DNA of 64,000 nucleotides from Candidatus Liberibacter solanacearum CLso-ZC1 (GCF_000183665.1 NC_014774.1:310001-374000); one strand, 5' to 3'; positions 1 to 11,130 are shown, counted from the first letter of the stretch. Notes: generated by a model from the letters alone, not told the origin. Numbers and translations are program-made.

Positions 1-893
<893 letters not shown>

Positions 894-956
894 TTATTGT
901 CCATAGTCATATATAGTCATATAATGTTTTAGACCATTTTCCATTCGTTTTTTATA

Positions 957-1075
957 GACTTGGTGGCTTTTGCGGGGTTTCTGCACTCGTTCCCATTTCG
1001 AACACGGCCGTTAAATGCCCTAGCGCCTATGGTACTTCATCTTAAGATGCGGGAGAGTCCGTCGCTGCCAGGTCT
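957..1075 (+). rRNA. rrf: 5S ribosomal RNA
   Basis: The segment carries the 5S core (GTTCCCATTTCGAACACGG), the loop E/helix IV part (GGGAGAGTCCGTCGCTGCC), and complementary ends TAGACTTGG and CCAGGTCTA that form the terminal helix. It follows the 23S gene by about 60 bases in the usual rRNA operon order. The exact ends are inferred from the terminal helix. Confidence 0.95.
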
Positions 1076-1129
1076 ATAAAAAGCGGGTTCTTATTTTATT
1101 GTTATTTGTATATTGATCAAAATTATTGT

Positions 1130-1206
<77 letters not shown>

Positions 1207-1229
1207 TTGTATTATGGAATCTTATTACA

Positions 1230-1349
1230 ATGAACCAAAACATAGAGCAACAAATTTTGGATGCGTTGAAAATCCTGTACATACCAGGAGAAACAATTAA
1301 TATCGTGGATATGAAAAGACTATCTAATATCTGCATAGTAAGCAGATGA
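1230..1349 (+). pseudogene. Mrp/ApbC N-terminal fragment
   Basis: A short 39-codon frame opens with ATG and reads MNQNIEQQILDALKILYIPG, followed by ETINIVDMKRLSNI. This matches the start of the MIP18/DUF59-like N-terminal domain of Mrp (ApbC/NBP35) Fe-S carrier ATPases, where the pattern is Q-ILDAL...IPG...NIVDM..LS.I. It stops after about a tenth of a normal Mrp (roughly 340 residues), and no P-loop domain follows. It is therefore read as a truncated relic or a copied fragment stranded downstream of the rRNA operon. The match is from memory of the family and covers few residues. Confidence 0.5.
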
Positions 1350-1843
1350 TATCACTTATTTTTTATGATCTTTCTCCTCACTTTCTTTAAGGGGATCATG
1401 ATATTCATGCTCAATAAACATGCTCAATAAAGACAACAACTCTAGAAGATTTAATGCCCAGTCGCATCCTATCTGCTCCTTTGGTATATTTATGCACTTT
1501 TAATTTGATCTTTTAGCTTTTGGTTATAGTAGCGTTAGACCGAATCTAGAGATATAGGGATACGGTATCCTGTTGTATTTATGGTTTGATGCCAAGGTGT
1601 ATTTTCTTGGTGCATGAGATATGAGAGCTCTATAGTATGGTGTTTGCCATAGATATCGATCACCTGACGGTGATAATTCCTTCTTGTTTTTCTGAGAGGC
1701 AAGCTTTGTAAGGAATTTTTGTTTGTTCTGGATAAGGTATCTCACAAGAGTTGCTTTATATTGGTCTAATGCAAGTAGACCTCTGGATAAACAGGTCCCG
1801 TGTGGCCATGCTTCAAGGTATATTTATCACTATATGTGGCTGG
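1350..1843. other. Gap between mrp relic and biotin operon
   Basis: No convincing gene is present. A 13-base unit CATGCTCAATAAA occurs twice in direct tandem at 1406-1431. A 73-codon minus-strand frame at 1524-1745 has no recognisable domain, no good ribosome binding site and low-complexity composition, so it is not called. Confidence 0.5.
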
Positions 1844-2830
1844 TTAGATCATAAAAACAACAGATCCACCAGTCATTCCTGCACCGACAGCTGATAGTAA
1901 GATTTTTTCTCCTGCCTGAAATGGTTTCCTTTTGTTTTCTAAAGACAACGAAAGAGGAATAGTGGCTGCTGAAGAATTTCCAAAATTACTTAGAGAGTTC
2001 ACCATTGTTTTTTTAGAAATACCGATCTTTTCGCAAACTTTTTGAAGAATTCGAGTATTAGCTTGATGAGGGATAAAACGGTCAATGTCTTCAGGTTTTA
2101 GATGAGCTCTTTTTAATGCTTCTAGGGCAGATTCTGTCATTATTTTAACTGCATTATAGAAGACATCTGATCCATCAGTAACACGGATAAAAAAATCATT
2201 AGGATTCGAGTTTTTTTCAGTAGGAACGGTACTACCCCCTGCTGGAATTTTAATAAGATCATATTTACTACCATCTGACATAAGTTCAGTTCCAAGAATA
2301 CCGCTTGTATATTTCAAAGATGATGGTGCAAGTACAATAGCTCCGGCAGCATCACCAAAAATAATAGCTGTATCTTTATCTTCTAAGTTAACATGTCGAC
2401 TGAGGAGGTTAGCTGCAATAATCAGAACAGGTTTTTGGTGTAAATTTATATAACTATCAGCGAGTACAAGGGCGTAAAGAAAACCTGAACACGCTCCTGT
2501 AAGATCAATAGCTCCGGATTTTAAAAGTCCAAGGCGATGGGTAACTACAGGAGATGATGGTGGTAATAAGTGATCAGGAGTTGAAGTGGCAAGAAGTGTT
2601 AAAGCAATGCTATCCTTGTTAATATTAGCGTTGCGTAAGGCTATATCTCCTGCTTGTATTGCAATATCAGTTAGCGTTTCGTTTTTTCCTGCCCAATATC
2701 GATATTTAATACCAGTTTTTTTTTCTATAATTCCAGATTTAAGATTTAGGTGTCTTTCAATTATCGAATTGTGAATGCATTGGCTAGGAACAGAATGTCC
2801 GAATCCAAGAATACAACTAGAACTTTTCAT
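1844..2830 (-). CDS. bioZ: BioZ, FabH-like ketoacyl-ACP synthase of biotin synthesis
   Basis: This 328-residue protein is a ketoacyl-ACP synthase III (FabH fold). The catalytic triad is visible: Cys114 in TGACSGF, His in PHQANTR, and Asn in SNFGNSSA. In Rhizobiales the FabH homologue encoded inside a bio operon is BioZ, which condenses a glutaryl thioester with malonyl-ACP and so feeds pimeloyl-ACP synthesis in place of BioC/BioH. The position directly after bioA, as last gene of a bioBFDAZ operon, supports BioZ over a housekeeping FabH. The ATG at 2830 is preferred to the in-frame TTG at 2833, which abuts the bioA stop codon. Confidence 0.88.
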   Translation of the reverse strand: MKSSSCILGFGHSVPSQCIHNSIIERHLNLKSGIIEKKTGIKYRYWAGKNETLTDIAIQAGDIALRNANINKDSIALTLLATSTPDHLLPPSSPVVTHRLGLLKSGAIDLTGACSGFLYALVLADSYINLHQKPVLIIAANLLSRHVNLEDKDTAIIFGDAAGAIVLAPSSLKYTSGILGTELMSDGSKYDLIKIPAGGSTVPTEKNSNPNDFFIRVTDGSDVFYNAVKIMTESALEALKRAHLKPEDIDRFIPHQANTRILQKVCEKIGISKKTMVNSLSNFGNSSAATIPLSLSLENKRKPFQAGEKILLSAVGAGMTGGSVVFMI

Positions 2831-2833
2831 CAA

Positions 2834-4111
2834 CTATAACTCCAAAAAATCAACAGTTTCATTAATTGTATTATATATATGATCAATATCACTTGATGTT
2901 ATACAGTAAGGAGGCATGAGGTATATTACATTCCCTAAAGGGCGGATAAGAATATTTTTTTCGCGGAAAAATTTTTTTAATTCTGCATTTTTTTTAAAAA
3001 AATAACCTTTATTTTGAACATTTAAATCAAGCGCTACAATTGTTCCTATTTGTCTGATATTAATAAATTTTTTATTTGATTGGAATAAAAGCAACTTATC
3101 AGCATGCATTTTTTCTAAATTTTTAATGCGTTCCATTACTGGTTCTTTTTGCCATATTTTAAGATTAGCAAGTGCTGCTGCACAAGCAATAGGATTAGCA
3201 GTATAAGAACTAGAATGAAAAAATGTTTTTCTAGGGTCAGAAGATACATGAGAATCAAAAATTTCTTCAGAGCACAGTGTAGCCGCTAGTGGTAATGCAC
3301 CTCCTGTTATTCCCTTAGATAAACAAAGTATGTCTGGGGTAATATTTGCATGATTACAAGCAAAAAGTTCGCCCGTTCTTCCCCATCCAGTCATCACTTC
3401 ATCTGCAATGAGAAGGGTATCATATTTTTTTGTTATCCGTATAAATTCTTTTAGAAGATATGGACGATAGGTTTTCATACCTCCTGCACCAAGTATTAGT
3501 GGTTCTATCAGTAAAGCAGCAATCTTTTTGGTGCGACAGTGTTGTTCAAGACAATCAATAGTTTCTTGTTCTGAATGAGGATATGGAAACGGAATTTTTT
3601 CTACATCAAATAATAGAGGTTGATAAGGATTATTAAATGCTCCACGCATTCCAACTGACATAGCTCCGATTGTATCACCATGATATCCATGTTCCATGAC
3701 AACGATTTTATGACGTTCTATATTATTATTATAAAAAAAACCTAGCGCCATTTTGAGTGCTACTTCTACGGAAGTAGAACCACTATCAGAGAAAAAAACA
3801 TATTGTAACCCTGGGGGTACAATTTTAATCAGTGATTTTGCAAGTTTTTCAGCGGGTTCATGGGTATATTCAGCGAAAATTATTTGATCATAATTTTTAG
3901 ATGCAGATCGTATGGCACGCATGATTTTTGGATAACAATGCCCATGCGTAATAACCCACCAAGAAGAAATTGCATCGATAATCTTATTGTGATCTTCATC
4001 AATAAGATAAGTTCCTTGTGTCTTAATAATCTTGTTAAAAGTAGGATTGAAAAAATGTTGAACAAAAGGATGCCATATCGGAAACTTATAGTTTGAATTA
4101 TTCATAAACAT
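2834..4111 (-). CDS. bioA: Adenosylmethionine-8-amino-7-oxononanoate aminotransferase
   Basis: This is a class III PLP-dependent aminotransferase of 425 residues. It transfers an amino group from S-adenosylmethionine to KAPA to give DAPA, the third step of the biotin branch. Signature segments are WHPFVQHF near the N-terminus, SSWWVITHGHCYP, the PLP-binding Asp in LLIADEVMTGWGRTG, and the Schiff-base Lys in LCLSKGITGGALP. The length is normal. Its start overlaps the end of bioD by 14 bases, indicating translational coupling. Confidence 0.96.
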   Translation of the reverse strand: MFMNNSNYKFPIWHPFVQHFFNPTFNKIIKTQGTYLIDEDHNKIIDAISSWWVITHGHCYPKIMRAIRSASKNYDQIIFAEYTHEPAEKLAKSLIKIVPPGLQYVFFSDSGSTSVEVALKMALGFFYNNNIERHKIVVMEHGYHGDTIGAMSVGMRGAFNNPYQPLLFDVEKIPFPYPHSEQETIDCLEQHCRTKKIAALLIEPLILGAGGMKTYRPYLLKEFIRITKKYDTLLIADEVMTGWGRTGELFACNHANITPDILCLSKGITGGALPLAATLCSEEIFDSHVSSDPRKTFFHSSSYTANPIACAAALANLKIWQKEPVMERIKNLEKMHADKLLLFQSNKKFINIRQIGTIVALDLNVQNKGYFFKKNAELKKFFREKNILIRPLGNVIYLMPPYCITSSDIDHIYNTINETVDFLEL

Positions 4112-4739
4112 TTTTCTTTAATAGTGATTGTGCAAAATTTTTGTGAAAATTCTGATGAAGTATATCAGGATCCATAGGATCAATTTTAGGCATCCTTCCA
4201 AGACATGGAATTTGTCCAATTTTTGTAATAGTTTTTTCTACTTTTGGCATTGAATCTCCAATAAAAGCAACTCCAAGAACTTTTATATTACGATGACGTA
4301 AGGCTTCTAAGGAAAGTAGAGTGTGATTGATTGTGCCAAGTGATGTGCGTGCACACAAGATAGTTGGAAATTTCCACCGTTCAATCAAATCTATAAATAG
4401 ATATTTAGTGGTGAGAGGAACAAGAAGACCACCGGCTCCTTCAATGATGATAGGATGGTTTAATTGAGGTGGATCAATTGTTTTAGGATCAATTATAACT
4501 CCATCTATTTCGGCGGATAAATGTGGAGATGCGGGTGTTTTGAGTTTCCATTTTTCTGGAATAATATGACTTTGTGGAACACGTCCCATTTCTTGGACAA
4601 TTTCACTATCTGTTTTTTCCTTCATTCCGGCTTGGATTGGTTTCCAATAGTATGCATTCAATGCATGTACTAGCGCAGATGAAAAAATTGTTTTTCCAAC
4701 GGATGTATCTGTTCCGGTAACGACTAAACGTAAATTCAT
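4098..4739 (-). CDS. bioD: Dethiobiotin synthetase
   Basis: This 213-residue P-loop protein closes the ureido ring of dethiobiotin from DAPA, CO2 and ATP. It has the family-specific nucleotide loop GTDTSVGKT at residues 8-16, the KPIQAG segment carrying the catalytic Lys, and the EGAGGLLVPL motif. The start codon overlaps the bioF stop in ATGA. The size is typical of bacterial BioD, and the gene sits in pathway context between bioF and bioA. Confidence 0.95.
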   Translation of the reverse strand: MNLRLVVTGTDTSVGKTIFSSALVHALNAYYWKPIQAGMKEKTDSEIVQEMGRVPQSHIIPEKWKLKTPASPHLSAEIDGVIIDPKTIDPPQLNHPIIIEGAGGLLVPLTTKYLFIDLIERWKFPTILCARTSLGTINHTLLSLEALRHRNIKVLGVAFIGDSMPKVEKTITKIGQIPCLGRMPKIDPMDPDILHQNFHKNFAQSLLKKNVYE

Positions 4740-5881
4740 AATTTTTCCTCTGAAATAATTTGAGGAAGAATATCAAAAAATTTTATAATTGTAGATTCTT
4801 CTATGTTTAACGTAATACTGATGCGCAGGCGTGCTGTATTAATTGGTACACTTGGAGGACGAATTGCACGAATGTCGAAACCTTTTTCTTGAAGCTTTTT
4901 TGCTATGTTCAGAGCTACTTTTTCATTTCCAATGATAATCGGTTGTATGTGGGTTTGGCTTGAAAAACCTAATTTTTTATTAGAAATTTTATTTGTAAAA
5001 TTAATAAGATTCAGAAGAGAGTTATGTAGAGTTGGTTCTCTCTTGAGGATTCGTAGAGCTTCTCGTGTAGCTATTGTTAGAAGCGGGGAAGGAGATGTGG
5101 TATAAATAAATGGTTTGGCATAATTTATAAGATAATCATACAATATTTTATTAGAGCCCACGAGCGCTCCCGATGTTCCAAGAGCTTTGCTACAAGAATG
5201 CATTACAATTACATTATGTCGTTCTTTTATATTGTATGCTCTTCCTTTACCCAATGGACCACAAACTCCAGTAGCATGAGCTTCATCCACAAAAAGAAAC
5301 CCATCATAATCATTAGCAAGCTTGGTAAGAGCATTTAATGGCGCTTTGTCTCCATCCATGGAATAAATACTTTCGACTACAATCCATGGGAATCCTTGCC
5401 CTCCATTTCCACGCCATTTATTAATAGCATCAGTAAAGGCATGTATATCATTATGAGGAATAGCAATAGATTGTGCTTTTCCTAATTCTATTCCTTCACG
5501 AATACTTGCATGCACTAATTTATCATAGAGGATAAGATCGTTTGATTGTGGTAAAGTTGAAAGAACTGCGAGATTTGCTGAATACCCACTTCCAAAGTAG
5601 AGCATTTTTTCAAATCCAAAAAAATCAGCTGCTTCCTCTTCTAATTCTATGTGTTGTTTATAGTTCCCACGAAGTAATCTTGAACCACCTGATCCGATAG
5701 GAATATCAGAGCTGAGAGAAGATAATATTTTTTCTCTTAATAAAGGAGATGACGATAGTCCAAGGTAATCATGGGAAGTTAAATCAAATTTATCTTGATG
5801 GCATAATAATTGACGATAACGTCCTTTTGATTTAATTTTTTTCAGTCTTTCCTCATAAAAAGACATTTTTACAGTTGTCAT
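4736..5881 (-). CDS. bioF: 8-amino-7-oxononanoate synthase
   Basis: This alpha-oxoamine synthase of 381 residues condenses pimeloyl-ACP with alanine to form KAPA using PLP. Visible motifs are [22 protein letters not shown], the cofactor Asp/His in [12 protein letters not shown], and the PLP Lys in [13 protein letters not shown]. The ATG overlaps the bioB stop (ATGA), as expected within a tightly packed operon. Confidence 0.95.
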   Translation of the reverse strand: MTTVKMSFYEERLKKIKSKGRYRQLLCHQDKFDLTSHDYLGLSSSPLLREKILSSLSSDIPIGSGGSRLLRGNYKQHIELEEEAADFFGFEKMLYFGSGYSANLAVLSTLPQSNDLILYDKLVHASIREGIELGKAQSIAIPHNDIHAFTDAINKWRGNGGQGFPWIVVESIYSMDGDKAPLNALTKLANDYDGFLFVDEAHATGVCGPLGKGRAYNIKERHNVIVMHSCSKALGTSGALVGSNKILYDYLINYAKPFIYTTSPSPLLTIATREALRILKREPTLHNSLLNLINFTNKISNKKLGFSSQTHIQPIIIGNEKVALNIAKKLQEKGFDIRAIRPPSVPINTARLRISITLNIEESTIIKFFDILPQIISEEKL

Positions 5882-6864
5882 ATATTTAAATCTGGCATTA
5901 ATCCAAGGCGATCAAAAAGGATAGTGTCTTTGTTGTAGTTAGGATTTTTAGCTGTTAACAGCGTATCTCCTACAAAAATGGAATTAGCTCCAGAAAAAAA
6001 ACAAAGAGCTTGCAGTTCATCTGACATCATTACACGTCCTGCAGCCAAACGTAGGCGTGACTTTGGCATCAATATACGAGCAACTGCGATAATACGGACA
6101 TATTCAATTGGATCTACTTTTTTGTTCTCTGAGAATTTTGATCCTGGGATTGGAATCAGCAAATTAATTGGAATACTTTCTGGTGGCGTTGCAAGATTAG
6201 CTAGAGTAATGAGCATATCAATACGATCGTCAGTCGTTTCCCCAAGCCCTAATATACCACCACAGCACACCTTAATACCTGATTTACGAACATTTTCTAA
6301 TGTTTGTAATCGATTTTCAAAAGTATGGGTAGTAATGACATTAGGATAAAATCTTTCAGAAGTATCAATGTTGTGATTATAGTAATCCAGCCCTGCTTCA
6401 GAGAGTTCTTGAGCTTGCTCAGAAGATAACATTCCAAGCGTCATACATGTTTCAAGTCCAAGTGATTTTACTCCTCGGATCATATCTACAATAACAGCAA
6501 TATCACGTTTTTTAGGTTCACGCCAAGCAGCTCCCATACAGTAACGAGTAGCTCCATTCTCTTTAGCTAGTTGCGCTTCTTTTAGAACCTGATCAACGTC
6601 TAGCAGTTTTGAAGCTTTTAACTTTGTTTTGTTATGTACAGACTGATTACAATAACCACAATCTTCTGGGCATCCTCCTGTTTTAATATTTAGCAACTTA
6701 CTAAGCTGGATATGGTTTGGTTCAAAATTTTTTCTGTGAACCGTGTGAGACCAAAACAAAAGATCATTAAATGGCATTTGGTATATTTGAAGGACTTCTT
6801 TGAAAGTCCAAGTTTTTGGTTTATTGTCACATTCTTTTTTTGAAGTGGCATTAGATTTACACAT
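5878..6864 (-). CDS. bioB: Biotin synthase
   Basis: This radical SAM enzyme (328 residues) inserts sulfur into dethiobiotin, the last step of biotin synthesis. The SAM-cluster motif [10 protein letters not shown] is intact, and the residues around [13 protein letters not shown] and RLAAGRVMM are typical of BioB, including the Arg that ligates the auxiliary [2Fe-2S] cluster. It is the first gene of the operon, with a GAAGAG ribosome binding site just upstream. The order bioB-F-D-A-Z is the rhizobial arrangement. Confidence 0.96.
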   Translation of the reverse strand: MCKSNATSKKECDNKPKTWTFKEVLQIYQMPFNDLLFWSHTVHRKNFEPNHIQLSKLLNIKTGGCPEDCGYCNQSVHNKTKLKASKLLDVDQVLKEAQLAKENGATRYCMGAAWREPKKRDIAVIVDMIRGVKSLGLETCMTLGMLSSEQAQELSEAGLDYYNHNIDTSERFYPNVITTHTFENRLQTLENVRKSGIKVCCGGILGLGETTDDRIDMLITLANLATPPESIPINLLIPIPGSKFSENKKVDPIEYVRIIAVARILMPKSRLRLAAGRVMMSDELQALCFFSGANSIFVGDTLLTAKNPNYNKDTILFDRLGLMPDLNI

Positions 6865-7258
6865 ATGTTTCTCTTCAATATTTGTCAGAAAGGAGCATTA
6901 TCTTCAGAATATAGAAACCTTCACATTTTAGAGAACGCTACGGGATGTTGTGGAATAATCAATAGGAATACATATAGTTGTACTTCTATTATAAAACAAT
7001 ATATATTGTCAAATTATAATTTATTAATTGAAAAATATAAGAATTCATACGATAATTCAAATGGAAAAGAGATGGATAGGAATAGAATTCAGAATTTTGA
7101 GATTAATAATACCATGACCAATTATTTTATTTTAGTATATTATGTGACATTAGAGTCAATAATTGACTATTAGGGGAATATCCATACATATGGTTTTATA
7201 AAAATATTTTTAACCGATAAATAAGCTTTGCAAAAATTAATATTCATCAACAAAACAT
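6865..7258. other. Control region upstream of biotin operon
   Basis: This AT-rich 394-base gap should contain the bio promoter. I searched for the alphaproteobacterial BioR box (TTAT-[AC][GT]-ATAA) and did not see one. A short perfect dyad, AGTCAAT-A-ATTGACT, lies at 7154-7168. A 102-codon plus-strand frame at 6865-7173 is low-complexity and Asn/Tyr-rich and is not regarded as a gene. Confidence 0.4.
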
Positions 7259-8137
7259 CTAAGGAACTAAAAGTGTTCCAGAGCCATTTTTAGTAAATAT
7301 TTCCATGAGAATAGAATGAGGTTTTGTTCCATCAAGAATAGCAATGCTTTTTACGCCATTTTCAATAGCCTCAATTGAAGTTTCAATTTTAGGAATCATA
7401 CCCCCAGAAATAACACCATCTTTAATCAGAGTACGAGCTTCTTTTATAGATAGTTTGCTAATTAATTCTCCATTTTTATCAAGAACTCCAGGAACATCTG
7501 TAAGAAATAAAAGGCGGATAACATTTAATTTTCCGGCTATAGCTCCAGCGAAGGTATCTGCATTAATATTATAAGTAGAGCCATCGCGTCCAGGCGCGAT
7601 AGGGGCTATTACTGGGACTATTCCTGATTTTGTTAATAAATCAAGAATAGTGCGATTGATCTCTATTATCTCTCCCACAAAACCTAGATCTACTTTTTTA
7701 TTGGTATTTGACAGTGAATCTATGAGGTGTTTTTTCGCAAATACTAGGTTGCCATCTTTCCCGCATATGCCGATAGCCCAAGTCCCGGTTTGATTAATTA
7801 AAGAAACTATTTTTTTATTAATTGATCCAGCAAGAACCATTTCAACGATTTCTGCTGTTTTTTGATCTGTAATACGTAGACCATTTTTAAATTTGGACTC
7901 CATGCCCATTTCTTCGAGTACAGCTCCTATTTGCGGGCCTCCTCCGTGGACAATAATAGGAATAATATTTGCTTTTTTTAAAAGAGCGATATCGTCAGCA
8001 AAACCTTTGCTTAGTTCTACGCAGTCCATGACATGCCCACCATATTTTATGACAATGGTTTCGTTTTCATAAAACTGCACGAATGGTAGAGCTTGTTCTA
8101 GAATATCTGTGTGAAATTGATATATATTTTCCGTCAT
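7259..8137 (-). CDS. argB: Acetylglutamate kinase
   Basis: This amino acid kinase family enzyme phosphorylates N-acetylglutamate in arginine synthesis. It shows the N-terminal nucleotide-binding VIKYGGHVM, the HGGGPQIG substrate loop, and the [15 protein letters not shown] segment near the C-terminal ATP site. The ATG at 8137 (product starting MTENIYQF) is preferred because rhizobial ArgB proteins start there. The upstream in-frame TTG at 8161 would add eight residues without a ribosome binding site. Length is about 292 residues, as usual. Confidence 0.95.
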   Translation of the reverse strand: MTENIYQFHTDILEQALPFVQFYENETIVIKYGGHVMDCVELSKGFADDIALLKKANIIPIIVHGGGPQIGAVLEEMGMESKFKNGLRITDQKTAEIVEMVLAGSINKKIVSLINQTGTWAIGICGKDGNLVFAKKHLIDSLSNTNKKVDLGFVGEIIEINRTILDLLTKSGIVPVIAPIAPGRDGSTYNINADTFAGAIAGKLNVIRLLFLTDVPGVLDKNGELISKLSIKEARTLIKDGVISGGMIPKIETSIEAIENGVKSIAILDGTKPHSILMEIFTKNGSGTLLVP

Positions 8138-8251
8138 TAACAAGCACTCTATTGCAATCAATTGTTAAGTATAAAAGTAAAACAAATTTTTATACAAATA
8201 TTCATTAAAATATTGGTAGAATTCTATATTTTCGACAATCCAATTTTATGG

Positions 8252-8920
8252 CTAATAAATTATTGTTTCAAGAATTGATTTTCGTAACATTTCTATTCCA
8301 TTTCCTTTGATAGAAGAAGTGAGAATTACGTCTGAATGTGCTGCAGGATGATTCTGTAATAGAGATTTAGTATTTTCCAATTTTTCTTGTGCCATAGCAG
8401 GGCTCAGTTTATCGGCTTTTGTAAGAATAACTTGATAAGAAACAGCTTCTTTGTCTAAAAGGGCAAAAACATCCTGATCTATTTTTTTTATCCCATGACG
8501 ACAATCAATCAATAGATATACACATCTTAGTGTTGAGCGTTCACGTAAGTATCTAACAACTAAATTACCCCATGCCGCAACATTTTTTTTCGGTGCTTTA
8601 GCATAACCATATCCGGGCATATCAACTAAAGTCATTGTAGGAAGATTGTCTTTTCTTCCAGAACAATCACTTGGAATAAAAAAATTTATTTCTTGAGTTC
8701 GTCCAGGAGAATTAGATGTTCTTGCTAGATTTTTTCTATTAAGCAACATGTTGATTAAGGATGACTTTCCAACATTAGAACGTCCAGAAAAAGCTATTTC
8801 AGGAGGTCCTTCTTCAGGTAACAGCCTCATCTCTGGGACTCCTCTTAAAAAAATCCACATAGATTTGGTAAAAATTTTTTGATTTATCAATAATTTTATC
8901 CGTCTTAGATCGTTTTGCAA
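8252..8920 (-). CDS. engB: Ribosome biogenesis GTP-binding protein EngB (YihA/YsxC)
   Basis: This small GTPase assists late 50S subunit assembly. The G motifs are G1 GRSNVGKSS, G3 DMPGYG and G4 TKAD. The conserved lead-in WIFLRGVPEMRLLPEEG is typical of rhizobial EngB. The called start is TTG at 8920, giving 222 residues. An ATG at 8860 would begin exactly at MWIFLRGV and cut into the conserved lead-in, so the longer form is preferred although no clear Shine-Dalgarno is visible. The neighbours argB, yidC and rnpA match the rhizobial block. Confidence 0.93.
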   Translation of the reverse strand: MQNDLRRIKLLINQKIFTKSMWIFLRGVPEMRLLPEEGPPEIAFSGRSNVGKSSLINMLLNRKNLARTSNSPGRTQEINFFIPSDCSGRKDNLPTMTLVDMPGYGYAKAPKKNVAAWGNLVVRYLRERSTLRCVYLLIDCRHGIKKIDQDVFALLDKEAVSYQVILTKADKLSPAMAQEKLENTKSLLQNHPAAHSDVILTSSIKGNGIEMLRKSILETIIY

Positions 8921-8944
8921 TAAAACAGCAACAATTATATGTAG

Positions 8945-10684
8945 TTATTTAGAATTAGAGGATTTTGCAAACATAGAGCGTAATCTATCTATTATATCAA
9001 TCTTAGCACCGTACATTTTCATGATCACTGTTTGTTGAATGATAGATATAATGTTGCTCCACGACCAATATATAATTAATCCAGCGGGAAAAGAAGAGAG
9101 TGCAAAAACAAATACAACTGGCATCCAATTCAAAACTATTGCTTGTCCTTTGTCAGTAGGAGGAGGGCTCATTTTCAGTTGTAAAAACATGGATAGACTC
9201 ATTATTATAGGCCAAATACCAACATGTATAAACTCCGGCAGTTGAAATGGTAAAATGCCAAATAAGGTGAAAATATTGGTTGGATCAGGCGCTGCAAGAT
9301 CTTGAATCCATCCGAAAAAAGGAGCATGTCTCATTTCCAAAGAGATAGAAATCACTTTATAGATAGCAAAAAACACTGGAATTTGAAGCAATATAGGCCA
9401 ACATCCTGCAAGAGGATTGATTTTATGTGTTTTATATAATTGCAACATTTCTTTTTGTAATACTTGAGGAGAAGCTTGCTTAAATTTCTCTCTTAACGCA
9501 TCTATTTTTGGCTGAATATTTTTCATATTAGCGGTAGAAACATATTGTTTCTTCGCTAGTGGAAAAAATAGAGCTTTGACAAAAATTGTTGTCAGCATAA
9601 TCGCAATTCCAAAATTGCCTACAAGATTATAAAAATAACTCATAAGCGCAAACATAGGTTTTGCAATAAAATAAAACCATCCCCAGTCAATGAGCATTTC
9701 AAAACGCGGAATTTCCAATTCTTTTTCATAATGTTGAATTATAGGAAGCTCTTTGGCTCCTACAAACAATGAATTTGTTGTTTTGGTAGATTTTCCAGGA
9801 GATAAAATAATTTCATTAATTTTAAAATTTGCTTGATAACGAGCTCGACCATCAGAAAAATAATCAAATCGGCTTTGAAATGATTTTTCCTTGGGCGGGA
9901 TAAAGGCGGATGCCCAGTATTTATCTGATATTCCTAGCCAGCTATTAGATTCATGAAAATTAGATACGCTGGATTTTTCAATATCGGAATATTTTTTTTC
10001 TATAAGAGATTGATCTCCTAAAACAGCTATAAATCCCTCTTGTACACCAAAAGAATTGCTTTCCTTTTGTAGCTTGTAACGTGTTATTTTTCCATACGGG
10101 GAAAAACTAATAAGATTCGTGCCATTGTTCGTTATTGTATCAACTATTGTAAAAAGGTAATTTTCATCTAAGGATATTATGCGTTCAAACAAAATATTAT
10201 TTGCGCTTTTAAAGGCTAATTTTATTGGACTGGAAGGTGTGAGCACTTGACCAGAAACCAGATTCCAGACAGTATTTTCATTAGGAAATACCGTGGTATT
10301 GGTTGTAGAAATATAATTCAGCTCAGCAAAATAGGCGTTTTCTGTATTAAGTGGATTTAAAAGTGCGACCATTGGACTATTGCGAGAAACATCAACACGA
10401 TATCCTTTTAAGCTAAGATCATCAAACTGAGCGCCTTTTAGATTGATAGATCCAGCAAGAGAAGGGCTATTAATCTCAACGCGAGGGGAACGAGATAAAG
10501 CTTGCGCACGATTATCTATAGGAACAATAGTATTTTGAATAGATTGTTTTTCTATAGTGAGGGGAGTCTTCTTTCCTTCTTTGATTGCCTCAATGCGAGG
10601 TTGAACATATACGAGTTGCCAAACGTATACAATAGCCACAGATATTGCAATGGCAGCAAAATAGTTCCAATTTTTTTCCATCAT
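8945..10684 (-). CDS. yidC: Membrane protein insertase YidC
   Basis: This 579-residue insertase places and folds inner-membrane proteins, alone or with SecYEG. It has the proteobacterial plan: an N-terminal membrane anchor (residues about 5-24), a long periplasmic beta-rich domain, then the conserved Oxa1-type membrane core starting near WGWFYFIAKPMF and including NPLAGCWPILLQIPVFFAIY and the LNWMPVVFVF helix. The start ATGA overlaps the rnpA stop, so the two are translationally coupled. Confidence 0.96.
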   Translation of the reverse strand: MMEKNWNYFAAIAISVAIVYVWQLVYVQPRIEAIKEGKKTPLTIEKQSIQNTIVPIDNRAQALSRSPRVEINSPSLAGSINLKGAQFDDLSLKGYRVDVSRNSPMVALLNPLNTENAYFAELNYISTTNTTVFPNENTVWNLVSGQVLTPSSPIKLAFKSANNILFERIISLDENYLFTIVDTITNNGTNLISFSPYGKITRYKLQKESNSFGVQEGFIAVLGDQSLIEKKYSDIEKSSVSNFHESNSWLGISDKYWASAFIPPKEKSFQSRFDYFSDGRARYQANFKINEIILSPGKSTKTTNSLFVGAKELPIIQHYEKELEIPRFEMLIDWGWFYFIAKPMFALMSYFYNLVGNFGIAIMLTTIFVKALFFPLAKKQYVSTANMKNIQPKIDALREKFKQASPQVLQKEMLQLYKTHKINPLAGCWPILLQIPVFFAIYKVISISLEMRHAPFFGWIQDLAAPDPTNIFTLFGILPFQLPEFIHVGIWPIIMSLSMFLQLKMSPPPTDKGQAIVLNWMPVVFVFALSSFPAGLIIYWSWSNIISIIQQTVIMKMYGAKIDIIDRLRSMFAKSSNSK

Positions 10685-11052
10685 GTTTCCCTAGAGAAAA
10701 TTTTTCCCGAACGATACAACCTTTTATTGTAACGGACACGTTCAACGAAATGAGTGCAGAGTTCCTTGAAAGGGACAAGTAGGGTATCCCGTTTAGCAAC
10801 AATCACATAATCGTGTCCAGGTTTTAAAATATCTTTCGAACAAAGTCGAACCACTTCTTTTAGCCTGCGACGTATCCGATTGCGCACAACCGCACAACCT
10901 TGTCTTTTTGTTACGGTAAATCCTATACGTGACAATCCTTTAGGATTGTTATTGTTCAATACTTCTAAGGAAAAATAAGGACCCTTCCTCGATTCCCCTT
11001 TTTTTACTAAGGCAAATTGCCTGCATTTTTTAAGTATAGAGATATTGCTCAT
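10681..11052 (-). CDS. rnpA: Ribonuclease P protein component
   Basis: This is the protein subunit of RNase P, which assists RNA-catalysed 5' maturation of tRNAs. The basic signature RNRIRRRLKE and the following helix are present, with the aromatic core FTVTKRQGCAVVRN before it. The ATG at 11052 gives 123 residues, the usual size. An upstream in-frame ATG at 11109 would add 19 residues not found in relatives. It lies between rpmH and yidC, the universal order for this cluster. Confidence 0.93.
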   Translation of the reverse strand: MSNISILKKCRQFALVKKGESRKGPYFSLEVLNNNNPKGLSRIGFTVTKRQGCAVVRNRIRRRLKEVVRLCSKDILKPGHDYVIVAKRDTLLVPFKELCTHFVERVRYNKRLYRSGKIFSRET

Positions 11053-11130
11053 CCACGCATCTGAAAATTCATAGTTAGCATTTTGACAGTATACATCCGC
11101 AATTAGCATAGAAACAACATTTAAAGATCG

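Noticed and set aside
1524..1745. 73-codon minus-strand frame downstream of bioZ
   Set aside because: No domain, no ribosome binding site and no clear coding character; probably chance.
6865..7173. 102-codon plus-strand frame upstream of bioB
   Set aside because: Low-complexity Asn/Tyr/Ile-rich translation in an AT-rich control region, starting exactly at the divergent bioB start; no family features.
6865..7258. BioR operator upstream of bioB
   Set aside because: I looked for TTAT-[AC][GT]-ATAA and did not find a match.
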